Origin: CAUPWF01 sp964369775
GTDB taxonomy: Bacteria; Bacillota; Clostridia; Lachnospirales; Lachnospiraceae
NCBI GenBank assembly: GCA_964369775.1
Contig: CAYJHQ010000003.1
Coordinates: 59,903-123,902, forward strand
Direction of reading: 5' to 3'
DNA length: 64,000 nt
Positions 16,655 through 25,779 of this stretch are shown here, piece after piece; position 1 is the first letter of the stretch; the number at the start of each line of letters is the position of its first letter. The notes beneath the pieces are model-generated. The model saw only the letters and a program-made list of their open reading frames with translations. It was not told the DNA's origin and did no database searches. Both the position numbers and the translations under genes were made by a program.

Positions 16655-17869
16655 ATGACATATTTTTGGATGGCGTTAGGATTTATTGCCTATATAGTTC
16701 ACAGTTCATATACAGTACATTTTTCAATAAATGTACTTAAATATGCGCAGAAGAATCAAGTTCTTTTGCTATTATTTCCGATTATTAATGCAAGTGTTTT
16801 TACGTTTGCATACCTTTTTGAGGTACCCTATTATGCTTTGTACGCATTCAGCGGAATATTGTACTTTATAGAGTTTCGAGTATTGGCAAAGACAAGCTTA
16901 AGGCAGATATGGATGCTTGTAATTACCTTTCTACTCAACATAGCGGGAGTACATCTGATAGTATTAATCATAACAGGTAGTGTTACGAATTTAACGATAA
17001 GTGAAGTTTACGACAATGAGAGTATATTTTTTAAAACAGTAGCTATTGCTCATATTATATTATTTTTTATGCTATATTGCATCGAAAAGAGGATACCGAG
17101 AAAGACATTGACTCAGGTGACAGTTGCCAAGTTTTATTCAGAGACACTGAGTGTGGTAACTACTTTCTTGTTTGTATTTATAAATATAGATATGTGGTTT
17201 ATGTTAGTGACATCAGCGCAAGGGGTATACACGATTTTTACTATTATTTCCGTATTGTGCTCGATTGTATTATTCTTTTGTCTATTCTTTTTCAATATAC
17301 ATATCACGAATTTGCAACATTATAAGAGAAAAGCAGATGAAATTAAAGTAGCTCACGAAAAAGTGTTAGAAAAAAAGAATGTAGCAGAATTTAAGCTTTA
17401 TAGAGACGACTTGACAAAACTGTATAACCGACGCTTTATGGACCGTAAAATCGATGAATTATGCAATGATGCAAATGCGGAGTTTGGTCTGGTTTATGCG
17501 GATCTTGCAGCACTTAAATATGTAAATGACACCTTTGGGCACAAGGCAGGGGATCGTTATATAACAAAGGTCGCTCATATTATAAAAACAGCGATTAGAG
17601 AAGAGGATTTTTCCGCAAGAATAGGTGGAGATGAATTCTTAATCGTGCTAACAGAAATAACAAAAGAAGAGCTGAAAATTGTAGTGAAACGAATACAAAA
17701 AACGATAGAGACGCAGAGTGCAAACGAGAAGTATAAAGTATATGCTAACCTAGGGTATGAGCACTTTGCAAAGAATCGAGAGCAACAGTCGAGAGTACAA
17801 GTCCTTGAAATAGTAGAAAATTTCATGAAAATAGAGAAAGAGTCTTATTATAGAGAAGGTGGTAGATAA
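16655..17869 (+). CDS. Membrane diguanylate cyclase 1 (GGDEF)
   Basis: 404 residues from ATG 16655 (TAGGAGG seven bases upstream). About six membrane segments fill residues 1-215, followed by a short coiled linker and a GGDEF domain (about 235-400). The active site is intact (RIGGDEF), and so is the product-inhibition I-site (REED five residues before GGDEF). The DDLTKLYNRRF and KYVNDTFGHKAGD motifs are also present. It would make cyclic di-GMP from two GTP in response to a membrane signal. It is followed at once by a second cyclase gene with a one-base gap. Confidence 0.88.
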   Translation: MTYFWMALGFIAYIVHSSYTVHFSINVLKYAQKNQVLLLLFPIINASVFTFAYLFEVPYYALYAFSGILYFIEFRVLAKTSLRQIWMLVITFLLNIAGVHLIVLIITGSVTNLTISEVYDNESIFFKTVAIAHIILFFMLYCIEKRIPRKTLTQVTVAKFYSETLSVVTTFLFVFINIDMWFMLVTSAQGVYTIFTIISVLCSIVLFFCLFFFNIHITNLQHYKRKADEIKVAHEKVLEKKNVAEFKLYRDDLTKLYNRRFMDRKIDELCNDANAEFGLVYADLAALKYVNDTFGHKAGDRYITKVAHIIKTAIREEDFSARIGGDEFLIVLTEITKEELKIVVKRIQKTIETQSANEKYKVYANLGYEHFAKNREQQSRVQVLEIVENFMKIEKESYYREGGR

Positions 17870-17870
17870 G

Positions 17871-19094
17871 ATGTTGGTAGTGACATTCTTAAGTTATGTA
17901 TTCTATATGGTCGGAGTATTTTATTATGCGGCTAGAATATTTGGAATTCCAATTGCAAAAAAGCGGATATTGTTATTGGTTACAGCAATCAATAGTTTTT
18001 TGGTGTATGTACCAATCTATGTGACGGAGTTTCGCTATGAACAAGTGCTGATGATAGTTTTTTTTCTCGTGGTAGGAATAGAATTAACACTGGTTTACAA
18101 ACAAAATATAATGACGACTCTTTCAGCCCTTTTATGCTTTACAATTAACTTATTTGGAATGAGAATTTTGATACTGGGAATTCTCTCTGTGAACTTACAG
18201 TTACCGGTACTCACAATCATGAATACAGAAGGGTTGCGAGTATGGATAAGTGCTTTGACATTCGGAATACTATTTCCATACATTTTAGTAAGCAGTAGGA
18301 TAATGATTGCAAAGATAGTCATATATATATTTCAGAACAAAGAGGTAATGAGACTTGCTTGTGCATTGTTAACAACGGTGTGCGTGTATATTTTTCTTTC
18401 TATTCCAGTAATCTATAAAGAACTTCCAGATATAGATGTGCAAGGGCATTATTTGATAAAAACAGGTGGTGTAGCATTAGTTGCTTTTGTGATTATTATG
18501 GTGGTCTTGTTCCTGTATTCTAGATTGAAAAAAGCTTCTATTGATTATAAGGTGACATCGAGTGAGATAGAATCAGAAAATGCAACAATTACAGCAATTG
18601 AAGAAGAAGCTATTACAGATTTTTTTACTGGATTTTTCGTAAGAAGCATAGGGATTAATAAACTAAAAGAGTTATTGCAAAGACGAGAGTATGGATATGC
18701 AGTCTATCTAGATATTGATGGATTAAAGAACGTAAATGATGAGTTGGGACATGAAGAGGGCGATTGGTACATAAAGAATGTGTCTAAGCAGATAGAATTA
18801 GTATTTAAAAAGGATACTATCGCAAGAATCGGAGGCGATGAATTTCTTGTTGTAGGAAATGAAGTAGAACCGTTGGATATCAAGGAAAAAGTACAAAGTT
18901 GCTTTGATGAAATTATTAAGCTAAAAGAAAAACACGAAAAATCTTATGACACTTCCATCAGTTATGGATTATATGAATTCGGAGAAGATACTATTTTAAC
19001 TTGCGATGAAATTATGGACACAATAGATGAGTCGATGTATAGATTTAAGAAAAACCGAAATAAAGAGAGAAAAAATAACCCCTTAAGAGAATAA
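17871..19094 (+). CDS. Membrane diguanylate cyclase 2 (GGDEF)
   Basis: 407 residues from ATG 17871 (AAGGTGG eight bases upstream). It has the same layout as its neighbour: about six membrane segments, then a GGDEF domain with RIGGDEF and KNVNDELGHEEGD. Two differences stand out. The I-site position reads FKKD, so the arginine of RxxD is lost, and the entry motif is DFFTGFFVR instead of DxLTxLxNR. It may be active but free of product inhibition. Its stop lies inside the hairpin at 19071-19116. Probably a tandem duplicate of the first gene, given the same topology and length. Confidence 0.86.
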   Translation: MLVVTFLSYVFYMVGVFYYAARIFGIPIAKKRILLLVTAINSFLVYVPIYVTEFRYEQVLMIVFFLVVGIELTLVYKQNIMTTLSALLCFTINLFGMRILILGILSVNLQLPVLTIMNTEGLRVWISALTFGILFPYILVSSRIMIAKIVIYIFQNKEVMRLACALLTTVCVYIFLSIPVIYKELPDIDVQGHYLIKTGGVALVAFVIIMVVLFLYSRLKKASIDYKVTSSEIESENATITAIEEEAITDFFTGFFVRSIGINKLKELLQRREYGYAVYLDIDGLKNVNDELGHEEGDWYIKNVSKQIELVFKKDTIARIGGDEFLVVGNEVEPLDIKEKVQSCFDEIIKLKEKHEKSYDTSISYGLYEFGEDTILTCDEIMDTIDESMYRFKKNRNKERKNNPLRE

Positions 19095-19116
19095 TATCTC
19101 AAAAGGGGTTATTTTT
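19071..19116. terminator. Bidirectional terminator
   Basis: 14-bp stem AAAAATAACCCCTT (19071-19084) with its complement (19103-19116) and an inner GAGA/TCTC pairing. A-run before and T-run after serve both the GGDEF gene and the convergent glf gene. Confidence 0.85.
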
Positions 19117-19121
19117 GATTT

Positions 19122-20219
19122 CTATGCAAATTCAACTTTGACAGCAGATAAAGCAGATTCAATGACTTTATCCATATCATAATACTTGTATTCCGCTAGG
19201 CGGCCACCGAGAATTAAGTCATTTTGTTCATCGGCAAGAGCTTTGTAGCGATTATATAGCTCAGTATTTTCTTCGTCGTTTACGGTGTAGTAAGGTTCGT
19301 CTCCTAAGCGCCAATCCATAGGATACTCTTTAGTGATTACTGTTTTTGCTTGTGTACCAAACTCAAAATGTTTATGTTCGATAATGCGTGTATAAGGAGT
19401 TTCTGCATCAGTATAGTTAATTACAGCATTCCCTTGATGATTTTCCACCTCTAAGATTTCGTCTTCAAAACGAAGACCTCTAAATAAAAGAGGACCATAT
19501 TCGTAGTCGAAAAGCTGATCGATTGGGCCGGTGTATACCACTTTTTTATAAGTACCTTTTAGTTCATCCATATGATCGAGGTAATTATAGTTTAATTTTA
19601 CATCAATTCCTTCTAATAATTGTTCGAATATTTGAGTGTATCCACCCTCGGGGATACCTTGATAGCGGTCTTTGAAATAATTGTTATCATAAGTAAAGCG
19701 GACAGGAAGGCGCTTGATGATGAAAGATGGAAGCTTTCTACAAGGCAATCCCCATTGTTTTTGCGTATATCCTTTAATTAACTTCTCGTAAATATCGGTA
19801 CCCACAAGAGAAATCGCCTGCTCTTCTAAATTGGAAGGCTCTTTACCACCAAGAACACTGCGTTGTTCTTCGATGATTTTCCTTGCCTCATCAGGAGTAG
19901 AGATTCCCCAAAGCTTACTAAAAGTATTCATATTGAAAGGTAAGTTATAGATTTCTTCGTTATACTTTGCGATAGGAGCATTCACAAAATTATTAAAAGT
20001 TGTAAATTGATTCACATAATCCCATACTTCATTATTTGACGTATGAAAAATATGGGCTCCATATCTGTGCACTTGAATCCCCTCAGATTCTTCAGTATAG
20101 CAATTCCCACCAATGTGAGCTCGTTTGTCGATGACTAAACATTTCTTTCCTCGTTTCTTCGCCTCGTATGCAAAAATGGAACCAAAGAAGCCAGAACCAA
20201 CAATTAAATAGTCGTACAT
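19122..20219 (-). CDS. glf: UDP-galactopyranose mutase
   Basis: 365 residues, normal for Glf. It converts UDP-galactopyranose to UDP-galactofuranose with reduced FAD, for galactofuranose-containing surface glycans. The N-terminal dinucleotide-binding motif GSGFFGS (about 8-14) is followed by IDKRAHIGGN and RYGAHIFHT, the substrate-site segment of this family; the KQWG segment and the C-terminal GGRLAEYKYYDMD FAD motif are also present. It is alone on this strand, divergent from an LCP gene. No glycosyltransferase lies nearby, so the glycan genes are elsewhere. Confidence 0.95.
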   Translation of the reverse strand: MYDYLIVGSGFFGSIFAYEAKKRGKKCLVIDKRAHIGGNCYTEESEGIQVHRYGAHIFHTSNNEVWDYVNQFTTFNNFVNAPIAKYNEEIYNLPFNMNTFSKLWGISTPDEARKIIEEQRSVLGGKEPSNLEEQAISLVGTDIYEKLIKGYTQKQWGLPCRKLPSFIIKRLPVRFTYDNNYFKDRYQGIPEGGYTQIFEQLLEGIDVKLNYNYLDHMDELKGTYKKVVYTGPIDQLFDYEYGPLLFRGLRFEDEILEVENHQGNAVINYTDAETPYTRIIEHKHFEFGTQAKTVITKEYPMDWRLGDEPYYTVNDEENTELYNRYKALADEQNDLILGGRLAEYKYYDMDKVIESALSAVKVEFA

Positions 20220-20353
20220 GTTGCAATAAATCCTCCATTCTTTATAATAAATTCAGTATAGTACTAATGGAGAGAGGCTGTCAATAAAGGCGTGAAAATA
20301 ATATTACTTTCACAAAGTTAATACTATATTAATATTAAATAAAAACGAAAAAC

Positions 20354-20382
20354 TTGAAAGTTTGCGCCATATAGTGTATGCT
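20354..20382 (+). promoter_or_regulatory. Promoter of LCP gene 1
   Basis: TTGAAA (20354-20359), 17-base spacer, TATGCT (20377-20382), about 68 bases upstream of the GTG start. The remaining bases of 20220-20449 hold the divergent glf leader and nothing else recognised. Confidence 0.6.
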
Positions 20383-20449
20383 ATTACATGAATTTCATAT
20401 ACTAAAAGCAATGTTATATTGAATAAAAAATAAGTTAAGAGGTAGATTA

Positions 20450-21694
20450 GTGAACCGAAGAAGAGAAAAGTCAAAACGAAGGAATAGTAAGAAAAAGAAG
20501 TTTGGCGTATTAAAAGGGTTTCTATTAGTAATTGTTACGGTGTTACTTTCAGCGCTTATAGTAGTAGGTGTTTATGCAGCAAACTTGCTTACGAAAGTAG
20601 ATACAACAGAGATTAAAAAGGAAGATCTTTTGATAAATGAACAAGTATCAGAACTTCCATATACATCGGGATATTTAAACGTAGCCATTTTTGGAGTTGA
20701 TTCGAGAGAAGGAGAGTTAGAAGAAAATACACTTTCGGATACGATTATGGTTGCGAGTCTAAATTATGAGACGAAAGAAGTAAAGATAGTATCGGTTTAT
20801 CGAGATACTATTCTAAACTTGACTAGTGGTTCGTATGAAAAGTGTAATTCGGCCTATATGTATGGAGGACCTACTCAAGCAATCAATATGTTAAATGCAA
20901 ACTTAGACTTAAATATAGATAGATATATATCAGTTGATTTCTCAATATTAGTGGATTTGATCGATGCACTCGGTGGAATTGAGATTGAAATTGCGGAAGA
21001 TGAAATTGATGCGATTAATGAATATATTTTGGAGACTGCAAACGTTGCAGGAAAAGAACCCACGTATATAGAGGAGCCAGGATTACAGCTTCTAGATGGT
21101 GTACAAGCGACTACGTATTCCAGAATAAGAAAAACTGCAGGTGGAGATTTTAAGCGAACAGATAGACAGCGTTATGTAATAGAGCAGTTATTTGCTAAAG
21201 TTTTAGATAGTAATCTAGCCACTATCAATGAATTAGTCAATTTAGCACTTCCAAGGATATCAACAAACTTTTCAGAAGCTGAGATGGCGATGTATGCAGC
21301 TTTATACCTAGATTTCAGCTTGGGAGAAACTACAGGATTTCCGGAATTAGTTGAAGATGCAAATGTACCAGGACTTGGTTCTACTGTAGTCCCTGCGACT
21401 TTAGAATCAAATGTAGAGCAATTGCATGAGTTTTTATTCGAAGTAGAAGACTATGAACCATCTTCTGCAGTTAAGAATTATAGTGCGAAAATTGTGTCAT
21501 TAACAAGTCCATACACCACTGGAGTTGCAAATTCTAATCAGATGTACGAAACATTTAGTCAAAATAGTGTGACGACCCAAACCAGTGACGAAGATGAAGA
21601 AGATGCAGATGAAATGGGAGTTGATGCGTCTACTCAAAACGATGAGACAAAGCCTTCGATAGAGTTTAATAATCCAGAGATTACGTTTAATTGA
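20450..21694 (+). CDS. LytR-CpsA-Psr family protein 1
   Basis: 414 residues, GTG start behind AAGAGG. A basic N-terminus precedes one membrane segment (about 22-45), then the extracellular LCP domain (about 80-310) with DSREGEL, DTIMVAS, YRDTILN and RIRKTAGGDFKRTDRQR, which carry the conserved Asp/Arg residues for pyrophosphate and polyprenyl binding. LCP enzymes transfer undecaprenyl-linked glycopolymers onto peptidoglycan or proteins. The C-terminal ~50 residues are acidic and low-complexity. A GAAA-loop hairpin follows. A paralogue is next. Confidence 0.92.
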   Translation: MNRRREKSKRRNSKKKKFGVLKGFLLVIVTVLLSALIVVGVYAANLLTKVDTTEIKKEDLLINEQVSELPYTSGYLNVAIFGVDSREGELEENTLSDTIMVASLNYETKEVKIVSVYRDTILNLTSGSYEKCNSAYMYGGPTQAINMLNANLDLNIDRYISVDFSILVDLIDALGGIEIEIAEDEIDAINEYILETANVAGKEPTYIEEPGLQLLDGVQATTYSRIRKTAGGDFKRTDRQRYVIEQLFAKVLDSNLATINELVNLALPRISTNFSEAEMAMYAALYLDFSLGETTGFPELVEDANVPGLGSTVVPATLESNVEQLHEFLFEVEDYEPSSAVKNYSAKIVSLTSPYTTGVANSNQMYETFSQNSVTTQTSDEDEEDADEMGVDASTQNDETKPSIEFNNPEITFN

Positions 21695-21716
21695 TAAAAA
21701 GTTACTGTATTTTGAG

Positions 21717-21740
21717 CGCACATAGAAATATGTGCGTTTG
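21717..21740 (+). terminator. Hairpin with GAAA loop between LCP genes
   Basis: 8-bp stem CGCACATA/TATGTGCG (21717-21724 with 21729-21736), GAAA tetraloop, then TTTG. A short terminator between the two LCP genes, possibly partial. Confidence 0.65.
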
Positions 21741-21797
21741 TTATTAATGGAAATATAATTGTGGGCAGTTAGTTGATTAGCTGTAATAGGAGAGAAA

Positions 21798-22889
21798 ATG
21801 GAGAGAGATAGGGAAGATCGCGTAAGGGAAAGAGTAGAGCGAAAAAAGAGGTTAAAAGCTAAGAGGAGAAAAAGAATTAGAGTAGTGGTGTTTGAGTTCT
21901 TTGTATTAGCAATCTTAGTAGGTGCTGCATATGTGATGAGAACCTATGACCAATTCCAATCGGTAAAAATAGATGCCGCGGATATCGTGGTCAATGAGGG
22001 TGTTGAAAAGACAGGCTATATGACAGTAGTTCTATATGGGGGAGATTCAAGAGAAGGTGCGCTTGAAAAAGGAACACATGCAGATACAATAATTGTAGCT
22101 AGTATAGATGCAAAGACGAAAGAGATACGATTAGCGTCTGTTTATAGAGATACTTTTTTAAAACAAGAAGATGGTGAATTTATGAAAGCTAATAACGCAT
22201 ACTTTGTAGGGGGGCCAGAAGAGGGGATTAATAACCTTAACATGAATTTGGACCTAGATGTGCAAGATTATGTTACGATAGATTTTAAGGCTCTAGTAGA
22301 TGCGATTGACTTGATTGGCGGAATAGAATTACCGATAAAGGAAGATGAAATAGACCCTATCAATGAGTATATAACAGAGACAGCCACTGTAGCGGGTGTG
22401 GAGCCAAAGTTAATTACAGAATCAGGAACACAATTATTAGATGGTGCTCAGGCAGTTACATATGCGAGGATACGATCAACAGAAGGAGGAGATTATCGAA
22501 GGACAGAAAGGCAGAGATTGGTAATTGAAGAAACTTTGAATAAGGTAGCATCCACAAACTTAAAGACGATAAATGATATTGTACAAGTTGTATTTCCGCA
22601 AGTCTCTACAAGCTTTTCATTAGCTGATTTATTGTTGTTGGCAACAGATGCACAAGAGTATACTATTGGTGATGCTTTTGGATTCCCAGAAGATGTTCAA
22701 GAAGCAAGTGTTGATGCAGCAGGAAGTGTGGTACTAGCAGATGATTTAAAACAAAATGTTGCAACCTTGCATGAGCGGTTGTATCCAAATATCACGTATG
22801 AATCATCTAGCACTGTGAATGGAATCAATGAAGAAATCAATGCATTGATGCTAGATGAGGGAATCGAGTTAGGGAAAAACGAAGAATAA
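21798..22889 (+). CDS. LytR-CpsA-Psr family protein 2
   Basis: 363 residues. A very basic cytoplasmic tail (residues 1-29), one membrane segment (about 30-47) and the LCP domain with DSREGALEKGTHADTI, VYRDTFLK and the RIRSTEGGDYRRTERQR catalytic/lipid-binding segment. It is clearly paralogous to the preceding gene along its whole length, as the similar EDEIDPINEYITETA segment shows, and lacks the acidic tail. RBS is AGGAGA. Ends at a strong bidirectional terminator. Confidence 0.92.
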   Translation: MERDREDRVRERVERKKRLKAKRRKRIRVVVFEFFVLAILVGAAYVMRTYDQFQSVKIDAADIVVNEGVEKTGYMTVVLYGGDSREGALEKGTHADTIIVASIDAKTKEIRLASVYRDTFLKQEDGEFMKANNAYFVGGPEEGINNLNMNLDLDVQDYVTIDFKALVDAIDLIGGIELPIKEDEIDPINEYITETATVAGVEPKLITESGTQLLDGAQAVTYARIRSTEGGDYRRTERQRLVIEETLNKVASTNLKTINDIVQVVFPQVSTSFSLADLLLLATDAQEYTIGDAFGFPEDVQEASVDAAGSVVLADDLKQNVATLHERLYPNITYESSSTVNGINEEINALMLDEGIELGKNEE

Positions 22890-22934
22890 AAGAATCACAT
22901 ATCATAGAACTGACTATGGTATGTGATTCTTTTT
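22888..22934. terminator. Bidirectional terminator between LCP 2 and plsC
   Basis: Near-perfect 18-bp stem (about 22888-22906 with 22914-22934; one G-U) flanked by A- and T-runs. The stop codons of both convergent genes lie in or next to it. Confidence 0.82.
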
Positions 22935-23645
22935 AAGTTTCTCTAGAATAATAGATTGACAAGTTGTGCCAAGTTTTTTCTTCTCATCTCGATCCAACTG
23001 ACTAGGATAGATCGGTTTACAGTATTCAATTACAACAGATACTTTTTTTATGCGAGGAAATTGATCCTCGAAAATTGCTGATGTATTGCTAAGTGCGACA
23101 GGAACAATTGGGCAATTTGATTTTGTAGCAATTCGAAAGGATCCTTCTTTAAATGGCATCAACAAGAACTCACCCGTCTCGTTCCTAGTTCCTTCAGGGA
23201 AAATGAAGACAGAAATTCCATTTTTAATATGATTGATAGCATCAAGTATCATTTGCATACCAGCCTTTTGAGAGTGTCTGTCTAAAAACAGGCAGTGAAC
23301 ATATTTCATTCTTGAACTCAATAAAGGGATTTTTTCCATTTCTTTTTTTGCGACATACCCAGTTAAATCTCTACATCTAGAGTAAGTGAGTAAGATGTCA
23401 AAAAAACTTCGGTGATTAGCAACGTATAATGCAGGCACATCAGGGATGTTTTCTTCACCGATTACTGTAATATTTACACCAGTTGGAGCAAGTAATATCT
23501 TCAATCCAAATTGAACGGTTCGAAGGGATAAAATATCTCTTTTTCGGCGATTGAACTTTCCAATAATCCAATAAACAAAAAATATTGGGATTGTTAATAT
23601 TAAATACAGTACTAGTATCACACAGACTGTTAAATAACGTATCAT
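22914..23645 (-). CDS. plsC: 1-acyl-sn-glycerol-3-phosphate acyltransferase
   Basis: 243 residues. The N-terminal membrane anchor (about 3-26) precedes the PlsC domain with the catalytic NHRSFFD (HX4D, about residues 76-82) and the substrate motif FPEGTRN (about 150-156). Motif IVPVALSN is also present. It acylates lysophosphatidic acid to phosphatidic acid at the inner membrane. AGAGG lies seven bases before the ATG. It is divergent from the PrcB-type lipoprotein gene. Confidence 0.92.
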   Translation of the reverse strand: MIRYLTVCVILVLYLILTIPIFFVYWIIGKFNRRKRDILSLRTVQFGLKILLAPTGVNITVIGEENIPDVPALYVANHRSFFDILLTYSRCRDLTGYVAKKEMEKIPLLSSRMKYVHCLFLDRHSQKAGMQMILDAINHIKNGISVFIFPEGTRNETGEFLLMPFKEGSFRIATKSNCPIVPVALSNTSAIFEDQFPRIKKVSVVIEYCKPIYPSQLDRDEKKKLGTTCQSIILEKLKKNHIP

Positions 23646-23764
23646 TTGTAGACCTCTTTCTATTTATAAAACTAATAAATCAAAAGTATTTTAACATAAG
23701 ATGGTATGAAAGTATAGATAGATTAATAAGATATTACAGAGAAATAACAAAAGGTGCGAAATAC

Positions 23765-24172
23765 TTGAAAAAAATATTCACAATAGTACTCTTAGTGTGC
23801 ATAACAAGTACTCTTTTAGGGTGTAGTGTAGCCAGTACAAAAAGGGAAAAAATTCGAGATCTTGAATATACGGTTGTAAGTCAAGAAGAAATACCAAAAG
23901 AAGTTATAGCATTGATAGAGCAACACAAGCAAAATCATATGAAACTGTCGTATGTAGATAAGGGATATATGTACGTTATAGTTGGATATGGAGAGCAAAA
24001 AACAAGTGGATACAGCATACGGGTAGAGACGTTCTATGAGACAGAAAACACTTTAGATATCGATACGAATCTAATAGGACCAAGTAAAGAAGAGGAAGTA
24101 GTACAAACTAGGACTTATCCTTACATAGTACTAAAGCTTGAAGAAGTTGACAAACCTATTGTATATAATTAA
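23765..24172 (+). CDS. PrcB-domain lipoprotein
   Basis: 135 residues from TTG 23765, with AAGGTG about nine bases upstream; the frame is open further upstream, but no sensible start is there. The lipoprotein signal KKIFTIVLLVCITSTLLGC has its lipobox Cys at about residue 20. The mature part matches the PrcB C-terminal domain seen in clostridial proteins: YVIVGYGEQKTSGYSIRVE, GPSKEEEVV and TRTYPYIVLKL. The domain is named after a protease-complex subunit, but its role in Firmicutes is not clear. Lies directly upstream of sipL (12-base gap), so it may be expressed in sporulation. Confidence 0.75.
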   Translation: MKKIFTIVLLVCITSTLLGCSVASTKREKIRDLEYTVVSQEEIPKEVIALIEQHKQNHMKLSYVDKGYMYVIVGYGEQKTSGYSIRVETFYETENTLDIDTNLIGPSKEEEVVQTRTYPYIVLKLEEVDKPIVYN

Positions 24173-24184
24173 GGAGGATTAAAG

Positions 24185-25747
24185 ATGGAAGTAATTACAA
24201 GGCAAGTTTGCTTAAATGAAAAGACAAGGAAGATTCTGCATCAATTTCAGTTAAATGAAGAAGTGAATGTTCCGGATTCAAAAGAAGATGTTGTACGCAT
24301 CGTAAAAGGCGAGATGAATGTGATTATAACAGATACACAGCCAATGGAAGAATATGTGAAAATAAGTGGCAAGATCAAATACTGTATTCTATATATGACT
24401 GATAATATGGATAATAGAATATCTTGCATAGAAGGAGAAATACCATTTGAGGAAATGATATTTGTAGAAGGGAAAGAACACAACAGATATTATGCGATTT
24501 CAAATGGATTGGAATTTCAGCCAAGCCTTATACATTCTAGGAAGATTGGTATGAAGGCGCTCGTTGAATTAGTAGTAGAAAAAACAGGTGGAAAAATTGA
24601 GGAGGTCACACAAGATGTAGAGGGAGACTTAGAGACATCTCTACATAAAAAGATGAAAACGATACCTATACTTCAAACGATCTCTACAGCAAAAGACACA
24701 TACCGAATAAAGGAACAAGTTAAAATAGCAGGTTCAAAAGAAAATATAGGAAATATTTTATATTCTAACATAGAAAGCTATAAGATAGATTTTAAAGTAG
24801 GTCAAGATGAGATAGTCTTTAATGGAGAAATGCAAGTTTTTTGCATTTATTTATCGGAAGAATGGAAAGAGGATTGGATGAATCAAACAGTAGCAATTCG
24901 AGGTAGAGTGGATTGCTATGGAATAGATGAGGAAAAGTATCATAATATTCATGCGGTGGTAGAGGAATTGTCAGTTGAACCACAACCTGATGAAGATGGT
25001 GAGATGAGGATGATAGGAATAGAGACGACTCTTCGAATGGATGTAGAAATTCTAGAAGAGGAAGAGGTAGAAGTGTTAGAGGATCTCTATGCACTTGAAA
25101 AGCGATGCGATCTAGAGACGAAAGAAATTACTGTGGAGTCCTTGCTGCTTCAAAGCCAGTCTAAATGCAAGGTGGTGGAAAACTTAAATTTACCAGAATT
25201 ATCAGAGGAAATCATACAGATTTGCCATAGTACAGGAATTGTGCAGATTGAATCTGTAGAAGTATTAGAAAATGAAATTATGGTAGAAGGAATATTGAAT
25301 TTGAGTTTCTTATACGCAACAGGAATTGAGGAAAAGCCATTTGCTTCATGGAAGGGAATGATTCCGTTTTCTCATAGCATAGAGTGTAAAGGGGGAGATG
25401 AGCTTCACTTTAACATACAAAATAATTTAGAGCAGCTGTGTATTTCAATGGCAGGCAATAAAGAAATTGAAGTCAGGGCAGTGATAGGTTTTCAATGTAT
25501 GATAAAAAAACCAGAAAAGATTACAGTAATTGAAAAAATAGAGATGGAAGAGTATACAAAAGAAGAGATGGAGAACCAGGCAAGTATCACAGGATATATT
25601 TATAAAGATGGAGACGACCTTTGGAACTTAGCAAAAAAATACCATACAACACAAAATAGTATTATGGAAATCAATGGAATAACAGAAAAAGAAGTAAAAC
25701 CGGGAACAAGGCTGTTGATTTTTAAGGAGAATATGAGTATACTATAA
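24185..25747 (+). CDS. sipL: SpoIVA-interacting protein SipL (DUF3794 repeats + LysM)
   Basis: 520 residues, the same size and layout as clostridial SipL: DUF3794-type domains across about residues 30-440 and one LysM domain at the C-terminus (about 468-515, DGDDLWNLAKKYHTT...NSIMEING). SipL binds the coat ATPase SpoIVA through LysM and helps the spore coat encase the forespore in clostridia. AAGGAGG lies just before the ATG. The next gene is ispE, 32 bases on. The symbol rests on architecture and length. Confidence 0.88.
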   Translation: MEVITRQVCLNEKTRKILHQFQLNEEVNVPDSKEDVVRIVKGEMNVIITDTQPMEEYVKISGKIKYCILYMTDNMDNRISCIEGEIPFEEMIFVEGKEHNRYYAISNGLEFQPSLIHSRKIGMKALVELVVEKTGGKIEEVTQDVEGDLETSLHKKMKTIPILQTISTAKDTYRIKEQVKIAGSKENIGNILYSNIESYKIDFKVGQDEIVFNGEMQVFCIYLSEEWKEDWMNQTVAIRGRVDCYGIDEEKYHNIHAVVEELSVEPQPDEDGEMRMIGIETTLRMDVEILEEEEVEVLEDLYALEKRCDLETKEITVESLLLQSQSKCKVVENLNLPELSEEIIQICHSTGIVQIESVEVLENEIMVEGILNLSFLYATGIEEKPFASWKGMIPFSHSIECKGGDELHFNIQNNLEQLCISMAGNKEIEVRAVIGFQCMIKKPEKITVIEKIEMEEYTKEEMENQASITGYIYKDGDDLWNLAKKYHTTQNSIMEINGITEKEVKPGTRLLIFKENMSIL

Positions 25748-25779
25748 GTATGATGTATACAAGATACAAAGGGGCGAAT

